Counted from the stretch's first letter, positions 39,582 to 53,984 are shown. The stretch is 64,000 nt of DNA from Albula goreensis (GCA_022829145.1 CM040758.1:10841628-10905627); one strand, 5' to 3'. Translations and numbers: made by a program. Notes: generated by a model from the letters alone, not told the origin.

Positions 39582-41697
39582 CCAGCCCCCGCTCCAGCCT
39601 GAAGCTATGATCAGACCTGCCAAGTGATTCAACCAGCTGACCCAAGCATCTACTGCAGCTAAAGACATGCACCATAATAATAAAGGGGAAGGGCGAAGCA
39701 ATGAGTTAACGTGTGTGTGTGTGTGTTGTTCTACATACTAAATATTTTTGTATACCACTTGAATATATAGTTTAAACATGTGTGTGTATGTGACTGAGCA
39801 TACGTGTGCATGAATGCTTGTATGTGTGTGTGTGTTTTACACACTTAATATTTGTATGCACCATTTAACTTACTGTGTAAGTCCATATCTTCTGTCATCA
39901 ATTTTATATCTAAAATTAATGATTATATGTTTGGGTGAATAGCAATAGTTGTGGTGTGGTACTGACCACAGTTTGTTTTGCAAACGTGATTTTGTAGTTT
40001 TCTGTCCTTTTAATTATTTCATGGTATTTTTCCTGGTTAAAATGTAAATTACCCCTGCACTGACAAGACAACTTCTCTCCAAAAGTTTCAGCTCTTACAA
40101 TGGGTGTCATTTTAGTCAACTTGGTAGTATTTTCTCTGGAAAATAAAAGTGTATATAATGTATTTTTAATAAAATGTGGAAAAAATGACTTTGGGTTTTT
40201 TAATGATGTATTTAAGCCCCAGGAGTTAATCTCACAGGAAAATAAAATTAGGAAATGTGTATATTTAGGCATACCCAGGTTGTATAAAATTAATGTGGGC
40301 TTGGTCCAGTATACCCAGTTTCATGGTTTTACACATTTGTAAACATTTACAAAGTGTCTTCCAGATATGCATAGCAACATGTTCATATCTAAGTGTAATA
40401 GAAACACATATGAAACACAGTAGGAAATGGGTTTTAGGGCTTACAGAAACAATTGAGGTTCAGTTCTCCTTGCAGCTGCTGTTTTGTCACAATGGTGACC
40501 TTGCTCTCTTCTAAATACATGTATTTTTGAAGCATGTATTTTAGTTCAGTTTTATTTGTACAGTACCTTTTCACAATAGCTTTGCCACAAAACAGCTTTC
40601 CATTGACATAGATCCAGGGCCTGAGACCACCCTCACCTGCAGAACAACCCAAGCCTCTTTTGTCTTGACTGAAGCTTAGAAAGCAGGTTTATCAGAAGCA
40701 TTCTGCAACAAAATACTTTTAGTTTATTTTACCAAACCATGACTGTAATGGAAATGGTGGAACTTATACAAACAGCAGAAAAAACCCACATACACATGGA
40801 ATACATAAATGCATTTTGTGTTTTATACATTTAAAATACATGTTTGGAAAATGCCTCTATTTGAAATGCTACCCAACACCCACATAGTACTTGTGAGTCT
40901 GATGACCATCTCTGATTTGAACGACCTGATGATCTCCCTTTAACTCCCTTTTCAACACTATATAGGACTACAGCATTCTCAGATCAGGCTCAAGCAATCC
41001 ATCCCTAGTTAAGGTATCCTTAGCATTAGCAATGCTTCCATTTGTGGTAAATACTGCATATGCAACTTCAAAATACCACATGACAACAAGCATTGTCCGC
41101 CCAAAAGTGAGCAGGTTAATGTATGCAAATTCTTCTACCTTTTCAAGTCTTTGTGGGCAAAAGTTTTTGTGCCACTCACAGGTAAATTAGCTTAGACATT
41201 CTGATGGAAGCATGGATTTCATCACAGCTGGTATGCCATTCGCGTCATTTCCAAGCACGTCAAGGGATGCCCTCTTTTCCAATGTGTAGAGATGTCAGTG
41301 CCAACAACCCAGGCTGAGAAATTTCTCAAAGTCCCATCCATGACATCATCAGGTTATACTACGGGGGCATGTTAACCAGCCAACAAGCATTACAAAAGCA
41401 CAGCTAAATCTCTAATCAACCTATTGCACACAACATTTGCGATTTTAATCTTTGAGTTAAAACCTATGAATATGGAGATTTTGTTTAATTAAACAGTGAA
41501 ATGCTGAAATGCTGGCTGGTCTGTGTTGCTCTTGTGAAATCCTATTGTTAGCGTGAGCATGTGATGGTGAAAAGCCCCTTATTTTATGCTGATTTCTCAT
41601 GAGTAGTCCTCAACCTCTAATCCCATGGCTCCTCCCACCGATGCAAGGATAAAATGGTTGGGTTGGCCCAGCTTCTCCTGTCCACAGTTTCTCCACC
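39582..41697. other. Spacer between the two LRAT genes
   Basis: It contains the 3' UTR of copy 1 with AATAAA at 40142-40147 and 40168-40173, short GT repeats (39711-39726 and about 39779-39835) and the promoter of copy 2. No other gene is seen. Confidence 0.6.
41618..41654 (+). promoter_or_regulatory. lrat: LRAT gene 2 core promoter: TAATCC plus TATA-like box
   Basis: TAATCC at 41618-41623, then CTCCTCCC, then GGATAAAA with ATAAAA at 41649-41654, 49 bp before the ATG. The TAATCC-to-ATAAAA offset is 31 bp, against 30 bp in copy 1. Confidence 0.5.
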
Positions 41698-44189
41698 ATG
41701 TCTCCTCTGCAATTCCTGAGCCTGTTCTTCATCGCTACAAAAGTAGCGGAAGAGGAAGAGGAGGTGGAGAACGGGAAACGCAAGTATGACATCTCCATTT
41801 ACAAACGGGGGGACCTACTGGAGGTCCCCCGGACTCTTTTCACGCACTTCGGCATCTACCTCGGGAACAACAGGGTGGCCCATCTCATCCCAGACATCAT
41901 GCCCATCTTCACCAGGAACCAAGACATCATCAAGGAGATGGTGACCAACAACCGACTCATCCTGGGGGTGCTGGCCAAGGTGGCCAGCGTGAGGGTGGAC
42001 TCGGTGGATGACTTTGCGTATGGGTCCGACATTTTGGTCAACCACATGGACAAGATGTGCAGCCGGCAGCCGTACAATGGCGAGGAGGTGGCTCGGCGGG
42101 CTGAGAAGCTGCTGGGGTCTGTAGCGTATAGCCTTCTGTGGTACAACTGCGAGCACTATGTCATGTACTGCCGATACGGAACTGCCATAAGCTTTCAGAC
42201 CTACCAGGTATGGCCAAGGCTGCACTTCCGCTCCTGCAGAATTCAAACTCCATTCACTAAGAGTTCAGCTCTGCTTGCTCTGTCAGCTGAGTTAGGGGGA
42301 TGCAGTTGACCTAACACTTGTTGATACAATGTAGTTATTTTTCAATGGGCTCGTGCATGAACCAGCTGAACAACCCAGGCTGTTGAGTCATGTGAATTCA
42401 GTGGAAATGGATTTACAGGATTTTACAAATCCCAAAACAACCCCCGGGGTTTCAAAAATCCACAATCATCTGATATTGCTTCATGATAGGTCTCACGTAG
42501 CTGCCACATTCTGCTTGCGTGAAACTGATGTTGCATAGTTCAGAAAAAAACGTGGCAGCAGTTACTCAACGAAATAAACTCTATTTTGACCATTGTGCCA
42601 GGAGTTTGCACAATCAGAATAGAATCAGAGGGCCGCTGCGTCTACTTGATAAGTCACCTTTCTCTCTCTCTATCCCTATAGACAGGAGATATATGTATAT
42701 CAAAAGGGAAATATTGTAAATATACATTACTTACATTATAAAGCACACTTTTTTTTAATTTTCAATATTTTAAAACAACCCTGACATTTTCATATGCATT
42801 ACCATACTGCATTTAGATTTGAATTCTCATGACATATTACGATTTCTACATAAAAAATGGCACACCCTGATGCAAAGCTAAGGTGAGTGATAACTGATGT
42901 AGGCAGAGGCTATTTTAAAATTTCCATTAACTTTTCATAAAAAGACATGATCTCAGTTCTCCATTACCTGAGGCCTGAACAGGGACATGTTATAAATTAC
43001 CTGTATTTATGAGCCTGCAACATTCTGCCATGAGCAAAGGGGGAAATTAAATAACTAGTATTGGCTGTATCATTTCCAGACAAATAAACCCTAAGGATCT
43101 GTTTTAGGAGGAGGTGTATAGTAATTTAATAGAGTCTCTGTATTTCACTTCACCAAGCCCTCTCAATAAGGCAGTGCAGACAATTCTGAATTTTCAAAAA
43201 ATAGACTCAATTGCTAAGCAGAATAAATGCATCAGTTTACCACCAACTTGCAGCAAAAAGCTGCGGTATTCTGGTAAGCAGCGCCATCTAGTGTTTGGAC
43301 TGGATACACAGCGGACACATTTCGTGCGACAGACAGAAGCTGCAGTCATGCATTTTAGAGATGCTAACATTCTTCAAAGCTCTGCAACTGAAATATAAAA
43401 TTTTACACAGCTGCTGAGGTCATTATGTTATGAGAAGGTCGATATGAAATAAATATGGGTTCCGCTTTTATTTTCATCTTACTATTATCAACAGTAAAAT
43501 CATTCGCCTTCAACATCTCTGTCAAAATTTTATGAATGTCTGACTCCACAACGTTTTAAAAATGGGGAAAGGTGGAGTTTTATTGCAGTCGAACACTTTC
43601 AAATTGCAGAGTTCGTGAAAAATTGTGATACGCAGCTGTATTGGCTTTTCACCCATCCCTAAAATTAGGTATTCCAGTTTTTTTGTGAAAAATGTATTTC
43701 AGCATGAGAGCTTACGCCTCCTGAGTCAACGTCAATGCCTTCAGTTGTTTTCAACAAATGGCCCCTGTCAAGAGCTCAGGGATCGGTGTGACAGCTTTTC
43801 ACTTAGAGCAGTAGACCACCTTTCTGAAGGCATTTTATGGTTCACACTGCATCATCCTTCCTCGGCAGGTTCATTGCGCCCCTGTAATAAACCAAGCTTT
43901 AAGAGCCACCATGATTCAGTAGTTTACATGAATAGCGGCTTTAAATGGCAAACAGACGATGTACTTGTTTGACTTAAAATGGATGATTGTTAATAATTAC
44001 TCTTTACTGTGTTTTTATCTCTTTTATGTGCAGTTCTGTAAGACGGTGAGGAAGATCGTATGCTGCAAAAAGAGTGCGTTCCTGACCGCATTGCTCGGAG
44101 TATGCACGATGCTGTACCTAGGAGCTGTCACACCCCTCACCACCTTACCCACGATGCTCATCCCCTTCACTATCTGGATGGCCTCATAA
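41698..44189 (+). CDS. lrat: Lecithin retinol acyltransferase, tandem copy 2
   Basis: Second LRAT-family gene, same strand, about 2.1 kb after copy 1. Exon 1 is 41698-42207 (170 codons, donor cag|gtatgg). Exon 2 is 44034-44189 (acceptor tgcag|ttctgt). The total is 221 residues. Triad residues are His50 (THFGIYLGNN), His62 (VAH) and Cys151 (LLWYNCEHYVMYCRYG). Residue 149 before the NC pair is Tyr, where copy 1 and human have Asn. The N-terminus differs from copy 1 and carries a glutamate run at about 18-22. Exon 2 encodes a cysteine/lysine-rich linker and a C-terminal membrane helix ending PFTIWMAS. The intron site and phase match copy 1, so this is a tandem duplicate rather than a retrocopy. 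It is likely a retinol or related acyltransferase. A poly(A) signal candidate is at 45371. Confidence 0.92.
43279..43294 (-). promoter_or_regulatory. CTCF-like motif, minus orientation
   Basis: On the minus strand ACACTAGATGGCGCTG matches CCASYAGRKGGCRSY except at the weak first base. It lies in the intron of LRAT copy 2 and faces the plus-oriented motif at 27950. Confidence 0.45.
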
Positions 44190-44556
44190 GCGCACGCTAG
44201 GAACGACAGCTCCAAACGCAGAAATTGCTTGTTCTTTACATTTCCGGATGGGGAGATTTCCGGAGTGGACGTTCCCCGAACATTAATCATGTCTGGTATG
44301 GGAACGTTCTCCTCCGTGCATAAAATCTGACCTCAGAAAATTGCTGTGCTAGTGTATTTGTCATGGAGACTCTCAGACATACGAAATGAGAATCCTGAAA
44401 GATAGGTGTTTGAAAATTGAATCAGGGTCGATGTTTTTCAGCTCATGCTGAATATTGGCGAAAAAAACATACACGCATCTGAGATGTTCTGTGTTCCTTT
44501 TATAATTTTTAACCAGTGCCTTAAGAAATGTGCGTTTGCAGAATTTTTTCAACTTA

Positions 44557-44598
44557 ACAAACAAACAAACAAACAAACAAACAAACAAACAAACAAAC
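44557..44598. repeat. (AAAC)n microsatellite
   Basis: About ten tandem AAAC units downstream of LRAT copy 2. Confidence 0.95.
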
Positions 44599-45370
44599 CC
44601 CTGAACTGTCTGTTATAATGCAAGCACCGAATGTTTAAGATTTGAATGTCAAATATATAAAATATAACTTAATCATGACATACACTGTACTACCCATTTT
44701 TGAGGTTGGGGTCTGGGGTAGATATTTTGTTTTGTACATTTCTGAAATTCTGCTATTGCAAACCTGGGGAGTGATTAGGGATGATTAATCAAACTCAGTT
44801 AGGCAGTTGTATAACACTACATTGCCTAGTGATATTGTCCACCACAGTATGTTAGTGATGTGAAAATGAGGTATCAATGACAGAAAAAATGGGTGGAGCT
44901 TCCATGCTCGAAGTAACTCACTGATACAAACCAATAATCACTATTTATTTTGAACAGTAAATGTGATTGTTTGAAACAAGTCAGTGATTGAAAGATAACT
45001 GTAGCTCAACCAATTTATTCACCCATCACACAGTATGTGTTTGGTTCGCATTGATATGCATTCACAATGGAGACAGTACTTTAATTTGTGGAGACTTTTT
45101 CTTTCATTTGCAGGAAGACTGCATAATTTGCTGTATAATTTGTATAAATGGCAGGTTTTATCCTCTGTCCCTTATGACACAGAGAGAGTATATACTGTGC
45201 TTACACTGAGGGAGTCAGGGAACGTGACTGAATGTTTTAATGTGAAAAATATGTGATGCTTAATTTATTTTCCAGGTCTGTAGCATTTGTATGCTATTGA
45301 CTTGACAGCAAAAATGGTCCTGTCACTGAAAATTACACACAAATGTATGAAGTTGTGCCAGTGTTTCATT

Positions 45371-45376
45371 AATAAA
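45371..45376 (+). other. lrat: Candidate poly(A) signal of LRAT copy 2
   Basis: AATAAA about 1.2 kb after the stop, the first canonical signal I noticed downstream on this strand. Confidence 0.3.
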
Positions 45377-45947
45377 GCTGGTCTGTTTTCAATAATCTTA
45401 TCTCAATTTTCGTTTTTTGACACGTACAATCAAAGCATCTTATTTCCATTATTAATTATAACCTCATAGGAAGATTTATCTGTTGTCCTCCTCAATATAT
45501 CCGTATAGATAACGTTTAATTTGTGGTTTAACTCTTGTGAAATGAAAGCCTCACATTGGGCTACCCCAAACACATATACATGGAATTTGGAATGAAGGTT
45601 TGCCAAGGTATAAAGGAAGAACAAATTATTAAGAATGAAATATGATATTTATTAATCACTGAGAGGAGAACCCCACCATTTTGGTGGAATTCAGGAATCA
45701 AAGTTCCAAACAAATAAAACCCATAATGAATAATAATTCATGTATTTGCATAATTTTTATACACTTTTATTGTAAAATATCACCGGATCTAGTTGCACCC
45801 ACCTTACTTACAGAAACTGCCCTTGCCGCTCTTCATGCTCTCCAATAAATCACAAAACACAGTGCCATAAATACACATTTTCAAAGGTCATCCTTGTAAA
45901 CGATTTGGTGCAAATCGGATAGCCACAGTAAATCTTTTTTACTCAAG

Positions 45948-45950
<3 letters not shown>

Positions 45951-45994
<44 letters not shown>
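45951..45994. repeat. (GA)n microsatellite
   Basis: About 22 uninterrupted GA units. Confidence 0.95.
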
Positions 45995-45996
<2 letters not shown>

Positions 45997-48900
45997 AGGT
46001 TCAGTCACTTACTGTAAGTCTGAAAGCGTAAAAAAGGCTATGAGACAGGGGGATTGAATATGTTTCTGCTTGAGTGACTCTTGAGTGCCCTGAATGTAAA
46101 TATGTGGGCAAAACATGACCAGCTTCCCATCTGTGCTCAGCCTGCAGGAAGTGATTCATGACTGGGTACATGGAGTAAAGGGGACTGCTTATGAATGCAG
46201 AACCGGAGGTCCTCAAGCAACCAGGAAATGCAGACTCAGGTCAAAACGTGAGGAATGACAGAAGACAGAGAACATTATTGACCAATATGAAAGTTATGGG
46301 GAAAATTCCTCATGATAAATAATGGACTGAAAAAATGACTGCAAGAACCAGAACATTAAATGTTGAAAGTGCATATATGAAGGGTAAAGAGAGAAACCTG
46401 CCCTTAGTCTTTGTTCCAATGCACATCTGACTAATGAAAAATTGGGGAGATTTCAGGTAATCTCATTGCACACCCATGACCTCCATTACTGGAGCAGGGG
46501 CCTGTAGTGTGCCTATGGAGTGGAATGAAGGGTGGCTGGCAGAGCATGTTATAGAGAGCATGAGCTCGTTTGCACTGTCCTGAAATACATGATGACAGGC
46601 AAGTAAAACCAGACTTCACAAATATGGAGAAAAAGGAGAAACTAGTTTATGAAAAATTGCTTTGGAAGAGAATTAAAACATAAGAACATTGTCATGAAGG
46701 TGTTGTGTTCACAGAGGTTTTAATGGTGAGAAAGTTGTGGTATTTCCTTCGAGAATACAAAACCAACATTGCAATATAATTAAATTATATATTCCTGGAA
46801 TGTATTTATTTCTTGTAAGAGTCATATCAACTCTATTAGGATTGAATGAGAGAAATCATTTTTCTGTTGGAAAAAACTATTTTTCTTTGTTTTTCTGGCC
46901 CAAACTCATGACACAGCAATAAAATGAGACATCACTGCCTGCAGTAATTGCTGCCATACTTATTTCATAGCCATATGGTTTACATTTTGCATAAGTGGAA
47001 TCTAAAAAGTTATGTAGCTGCAACTGTTACATTCCAAACTACAAATTATACTTTGCCTTGACATCAATATCACAAAAATCTGGGTTTTCTAATAAATCAA
47101 CCCCATAGATTCAGTGTTGGCCTGTGTGAAAGTATTTGTCAGGCTGAATGTTATCAAGGGCTGTTGGTTCTGCTGGCTTTAATATGGCCCAGCTCTGTTC
47201 TGAATTCAGATGTAGTGCATTCTGGGAAGGGACTGAGATCAACACAATGTGGGGGTCTCTAAGCCTGTTGTTTACCAGCCATTGGAAAAGAGCTCTGTGG
47301 CTGAGATTTGTGAACATATCTGTCAAGCGGCTGATTGCAGCCCCAGCTTTCCAGTGAAGCTGATCCCTTCAGTTATCTCTCACCACCTAGATTTTTTCTG
47401 CTCCGTCGTTATTTATTTTTACCATTGGGTGCTAATCATTTTTTGAGGTTTCCTCTTCAGCTGGTGCATCATTAACACTCTTACATAATGGTTCGCTACC
47501 CAGGGCCCAAGGTGGAGTTCAGGGTTTAAGGTTTATTGGCATTAGCACACGCATAAGTGGCTTGTAATTATTTTCAATGGATGGTGTAAGCCACTCCAAC
47601 CATGATCCAAACAGCACTTTTCTGTTAAATAAAAGTGTCATGCACAATGAGGGAGACGAGACTCGCAATTTAGATATGAATTTCACAAATGACAAGAGAA
47701 TTATGAGGACCACTGACATTTACAGCAGTCTGTTTTCCGTCATGACAAAAAAATCGGACTTGCTGTTGGTTGTGATATATCTTAACAGGAAAAGGCACAA
47801 ACAGATCAAAAGAAAGGAGCCCTTTGGCATACAACAAACAGGAACCTAATCTTGCTCTTCTTAACTAATTGTGTTTTCAAAAAACCCTATTGTATGATGG
47901 GATACATTAGCCACTCTTCTCCATAGTGAAGCTAAGCAGCTGCCTCTTTGGGTAGCGGTGTTAACAGAGGCAGGTACGTTCTGCACTGTTGTAATGAGAG
48001 CTGATTTAATAAGGCACTGGGATAGTGGTGGAGAGGAGATGGTGGCCAGACAGTAAGTTTCATTAGCAGTGGACATGACAGAGCATATCTGCACTAATGC
48101 TGAGGTAAACAGATTATTGAAACTATGAAGACGGAGTATGAGAACCTTGAAAGGCGGGTCCAGTTTGTGTCAGTAAACGCGCAAACTATCCACCGCTATG
48201 TTAAGTTGTGGTCGGATAAATGTTGTTGAGTAGATGCAGATAGATGCAATTTTATGTTCTTCAGGAGAGGTGAAACTTAAAAATGAAAGACGTGCAACAA
48301 TAAACCGGACGACAGCATACTCTACGCTTACCCTCAGTTCAAACTATTCCATGAACAAACATTGTGTAATCATTACAGTTCATTCAAGGTCATCTCATTA
48401 GGGGATGACATTCTGCAGTTAGTATAAAATCCAATTGATTAGACCATTTAAATAAACAATGTATTAATTTACTGAAGATCTCTGAAAGGCCATCTATACC
48501 TTTCCTTTCAATTGAGTACAGTCTCATCGGAGAGGCACACACAGGCCGGCTTCCTGTCTTAGAGGTCATCAATGAAGACATCATTAATCACAAGGAGAAT
48601 ATAAAATAAGAAACCAACAGCAATGCATACAATTGGGGCGTAGGATAAATCAAAGATAGATGTTAATGAAAAGTACTTTTAAAAGAAACGATTAGTTAAA
48701 TGAAAGGGTTTCCCCATAAAAGGATAAATTATTCATCTCTATTTTGTGTTCAGAAATGACAAAATAACTTTTCTATTGTTAGACTTTACATTTACTTCAA
48801 TCTTGTGTACTGAGGGGTGTACCACTCAAAATCTAAGTAACTATTGTACACCCAATAGCTACTCTAAACTCTGTGATTACACAATATTAATTTGTAGATT

Positions 48901-50604
48901 TATCATTATTACTCCATGTATTATTAATTCACCAAATTGGCATGCTGGCTAAATGTTTAAAGGTCCAAATAAATAAAATAATAATGAGTATATGTTATAG
49001 GTATTGCAATATTGCTACAAGCATGTTCATATGTAAATGTCCCAAGTCAAGTGCCCAATAAAATCATTAATAAATATATTATTAACATAAATGGAGAATA
49101 AGAGATCACTGTGAATGTTTGCATAGCTGAATGCACATCATATTGAGAAAAAGAGTTTTAAAATAGACAGTAGAGGTTATATAATATACTGTCACAAGAG
49201 TGATGACATTCACCTCACCAGAAATTTCAAAGGTCAAAGTTACTGAGATTGTCCTCATAATTTGTTTGTCAAGGCAATCCTCTTTAAAGGTCACTGACAC
49301 AACCTGTAAACAACATCTTTAAACGAAACAGATCTACACATTTTTGTGAGAGGATAAGTTTATATTGTGCATGAATTGTTTGAAGATGAAATAACTTTAT
49401 GACACTGTTGGAAGATTGAGATGACCTGGTTCATTGTGTATTTATGTCAGTTATGACACTGGCAGTTATGATAGGATGAAGCTCTTTTAAATAACAGCTG
49501 TAAAGCTGGAGTTAAAGTTATTTGTTTTCTGGCTGTATTGTATTGTGTTGATGTAATATGAAAATTTAAAAGAATTTAAATGGAGGCTCAAATCACTCTG
49601 CCTCCGCTGTACAACTGTAACATCAAACTCAATGTCTTTATTTGGCAGGTGAAATTCAGACAACTCTGCCCAGCCTTGTTCTTAAGAGCAGATCAGCTCC
49701 ATCAGCAATGCCTTCTAAGTTGATATAAACAGAGTTCCAGTGGGAAAAGACGGGAGTGGGGTTATGCTACTGCCATTAATTTGGTTCATAATCTACATAG
49801 TAAATTATAAATGAGCAAGACAATGAATGAGTATAAATTAAAAGTGGTATGTGACTCAGTGATATTCCAGAGAGGTTGATCAGCGTATGATTAATGAACA
49901 TTGTTCCAGTGATTAAACCAGACTTCACTCACTGCCATCTGGAGCCGTTCAAAAAGAGAGAATTATTGTCTTAGCCAAGCTTTAATGCTCCAAGCATAAT
50001 AGATCTCAAAAATGGGCAAAGGAACAGACCCTAGCTGGTATTATGGCACTCCATTAAAATCCAGAAGGGGGAGAGGGGGGGACAAAAAAATCAATAATGG
50101 ATTGAAACTGCTGTAATCCATCTACAGGAGGAAGGCTTTACTGTCTTGGTCAGTATGGAGACAGGGGTATGGCGGACTGATGAATGTCTTTGGCCTATGA
50201 GTCTGACGGACCATTGTTGTCTGCCATTTACTTCCATAAGTATCCATTTGATATAACCTTTCCAAAGAGATAAAAAAAAGAATCCAGAGGATTTATTTTT
50301 GGTTTTTGTGTGAAAGTACAATAAAAAAGACACCACAGAGAGATTTGTGTAGAGGGGGGAAAATGCAGGCCTACATCACAACACAAAAAGAGTACATTTA
50401 CTAGACGGGACTGTGAGAGGGTGGTGTGGGGTTGCAATGAAAGATGAGGAGTGTAACAGAATATTACACAGCTGATTAGTCCCTGTTTTTATCATAGAAC
50501 AAAGTTTCTCTCATTTAACTCAAAATGAGTTTTCTGGCAGGCGTGGCAGTGACTTTGCCTTCTGTAATGGAATCGCAGGTACATTTATATTTCCATTTCC
50601 ATTT

Positions 50605-50655
50605 CCATTACACTACGTGTCATTTAGCAGACGCCATTCATTCAGAGACTTCCAG
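50605..50655 (-). mobile_element. Short relic of a fish SINE/L2-type 3' tail
   Basis: CATTTAGCAGACGCCATTCA followed by TTCAGAGACTTCCAG is the reverse complement of a degenerate SINE/L2 tail. It is preceded by tandem TTTCCA units at about 50585-50608. Confidence 0.5.
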
Positions 50656-51272
50656 CCAACGGATAAGTTCAGCAGCAGGAGTGCAATAACATAAAATCCA
50701 TGATTTGTAAAATATTGCATGCAGTGCTGCAGCAAACAAACATTAATTGCAATAAACATGTACTCTGGCTTGTTTTGTACTTTAAAAATGTGTTGCATTA
50801 ATGAGAAAGTACAGCCCTTTCCTTCATTGAATCCTACAGTCACTATGGTGCTGTTCACTTCCATCGTGACTTATGGCAGGTACAGCATGGGAAGTTTAGT
50901 CTGAAATGAGGCATGATACTGGGGAGGATATCAGAAAATAAGATGTCATCTATTTCAATTTATAGGTATGGTTTGTTTTTGACAATGTATATGTACAGAA
51001 TGTTTAAAAGTTCCAATCAAATAACTGTGAGAGAATCTTTAAAACATGTTTTGTTGTCTCTGTTTTGAATGCTCTTTTTTTTAGACAAAGAACCCATGTG
51101 TAAACAAGACGGATTAACTTGACTTTTGATGTGACTGTTAGAATCAGTTAGCAAGGTTACATTATAATGTGCTGCATAATGGCCTGAAATTCCCATTCAT
51201 ATTCAATACAGGTTGTCTCATTTCCATAGCCTTCAGTGTGCTGTTTGTGCTTTGTCTGTAGGTAATGCATAT

Positions 51273-51298
51273 TTCTCTCTCTCTCTCTCTCTCTCTCC
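51273..51298. repeat. (CT)n microsatellite
   Basis: About 13 CT units. Confidence 0.9.
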
Positions 51299-53983
51299 CT
51301 CTATTCAATTTGATTCTTAGTCTAAACACTTTATTGGCATGCCATTTTTCTGATAGATCTGTGCTGGGCATGAATCTTATAATATGGCCATCATTCATGT
51401 TACTAATGACACACCATGTGAAAAGATTCCAGAAGAGCCGGGGACATGACTATAACAGAGGATGATGGCATGGTGAACTGTCACATGCTGTTTGATGATG
51501 CAACTACCTTTAGTTTCTTTCTGATATGATGGCTATTCATTGGACAGCACCTGGAGCATGTGGCAGGAGAGGGGGGGGGGGTTCAATCAGCATTTATGTG
51601 CCTGCTTTCTTGCTGAATTTATGACAAGCATTTTGTCTTCTAATATAATAAGGATCATGTGTGTGTCATGGTTCAGGGTTTTTGTGTGTATCAGTCTCTG
51701 TGGCAGGTAGGCCCATTTCCTGTACCTTAGATTGTGTCTGTTGTGCATCTGTCCCATGGTGGTTGGTGGCAGTTATTTTTTTGCACATGGCTTGGAAGAA
51801 ACACATTTTTAAATCATCTCCACTAAACAGTGTGGAGATGCAAATGTGTGGCTAACAAGAAACTTTGGGTGGGACGCTGTAGTCCGTAAGCTGTCTGATC
51901 ATGCCTGAGCTGCAGTGGGCTTCGTGTGGGTGTACAGGGAAAAGCATTCACTCCAGAGCCACATCTGCCCACTACAAATTGGCATGAAAATAATGGCATT
52001 GAATGCAAATTTTGTTTATCTGTAGCCGGTACTCTTAGTTTATATAATAGAAAATTGAAAAATGATTCCATTAGGAACATAACTTGTAAATATTCTCTGT
52101 ACGTAGCTTTTGAATAAAAAAAGAATCTGCTCTCAGACATCATTCCCACATGTGGACATCCATTAAGTATGAAGGTTAATTGGATTAAAAGATCATATTG
52201 GTGAATTTGAATATTTGGAGAAGATTTGCTTTCAAGATTCCATTTATTTTACAGTCAGTGAACAGCTAACCTTGAAAACATCTGAGCACATTTATAATTG
52301 GGCCAATTCACCCATTTATTCATAAATTTTTACGATATGATCTCAGTTGCACAGTGTCTCAAAGAAAATGGTAAACATCTGTTTCCTTTGAGAGACCATG
52401 AACAATACGAGAAAAGGAAAAGTCACAATGTCTGTAGAATTAACAGAGCAATTGCATTGTTTGCAGGCTGACAGGGACTGGCTGTGTTTCTCTGCTTTGT
52501 GAGCATAATGAGTCTGGTCATTAGTGCTCTTCCTGGCTGCATTCCCTATCTCACACCTTCATCTAGGGTTTAACAGGGAGCACTAATTATAGGGAACACT
52601 AATTGTACTAATTGGAACAACTGACACAAGACAATAACAATAATCACAAACAATAACGGACAGCGGCTGCGAAGGGAAACTTATATTTCACCAGGGATTT
52701 AACTGAATGACTGCATGCATAATTATCAAGATACAAAAGGTGAAAATTGTGAAGACACTGTTACTTTAGAATAGATTCAGAGAATATGACTTGTTTATGG
52801 ATTGTGAGAAGATCAGATGTTATCATTAAACAGTTGCAAAGGCCAGCTGTGAACAGTTATGTATGTTCGGAGAGTGGCTGTATTACATAGCTCTTTCATT
52901 GAATCAAGAGATGGTAAGCTATATATTTGGCTGTTGTGATTGGAATTTAAGTGTTATAACATATTGAAAGTGTATGTATGTCATACATTACGTAAAATTA
53001 AAAAGAATATATTAAATATATACAAGGTGTCGCTTTGCACAGTGTCCGAGCACATGTTGTGCATTTGTATACCATAAGAAATGTTTGTCATGACCCATCA
53101 ACACCGGCAAAAACAAAATTCTGCTGACTAAACAGTCTTTTTTTGGGGGAAATAGCGCCCTCTTCCTACCAATAAATGCGTGACTCTCGCAAACCATCCC
53201 CAAGACCTGCTGAATTCCGCTTGTAGTCTCAAGTCTGTTTTGACAGGGTAAAGAATATCAGTGCTCTCATGGTCTAACTTTAGCATTAAACATCTAACCG
53301 TTGGCGCTGAGCTCTTGAAGCACCTTCGGTTGCATAAGAATACAACGACGAAACATCATTTTATAGGTTATTTCTATGATTATTCACGATGTAAAATAAG
53401 TTACCATCTTATTTAGTTAGGCACTTAATTTGAAACAAAAAGCAAGGTGAAATTGGTAGCTTATAGATTTTGGTAAAGATAAAGACTGCTTTTTACAAAT
53501 TCAACACGTCTCAAAGAAATTATTGTTATATATAATACGAATCGGATTGTTTCTTTATTTGTATCATCACAACATATTTCGGGGAAGTCAAGCACGAACA
53601 TTTCTCGTATGAAAGGATCCTTCAGAGTATTGATAAGAACAGGTGAGTAAGAACCGTCTTGCAGTTTCATGCTTGACTTGAGCTTCTACTGTAACTGGAA
53701 GTGAAGCAATTACAGTTTTTTTTCTTTTTGTGTGATTAACAATTCGTTTGTCATTCTGCACTGGAAAAGATTCCCAATTTCGTGCTACCAGAAATAGTCG
53801 AAGTGTTATGTCTGTAGAAGTCTCAGAATGCTTTTGTATCAATAAGAAATTAACTAAAATATGACGCGCTGACTGGTTATTTAAAACAGGGGCTTAGCAT
53901 TAAAAAGAATATCATAACAGTTAACGCCCTTTGGTTTAATTACGGCGGGAGAAAAATGTACAGTGTGCCTGGGACAATAAAAG

Positions 53984-53984
<1 letters not shown>

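Noticed and set aside
41815..42246. 143-codon open frame antisense to LRAT copy 2
   Set aside because: Shadow of the real exon on the opposite strand.
53146..53160. CTCF-like GAGGGCGCT core
   Set aside because: Matches only the right half of the consensus.
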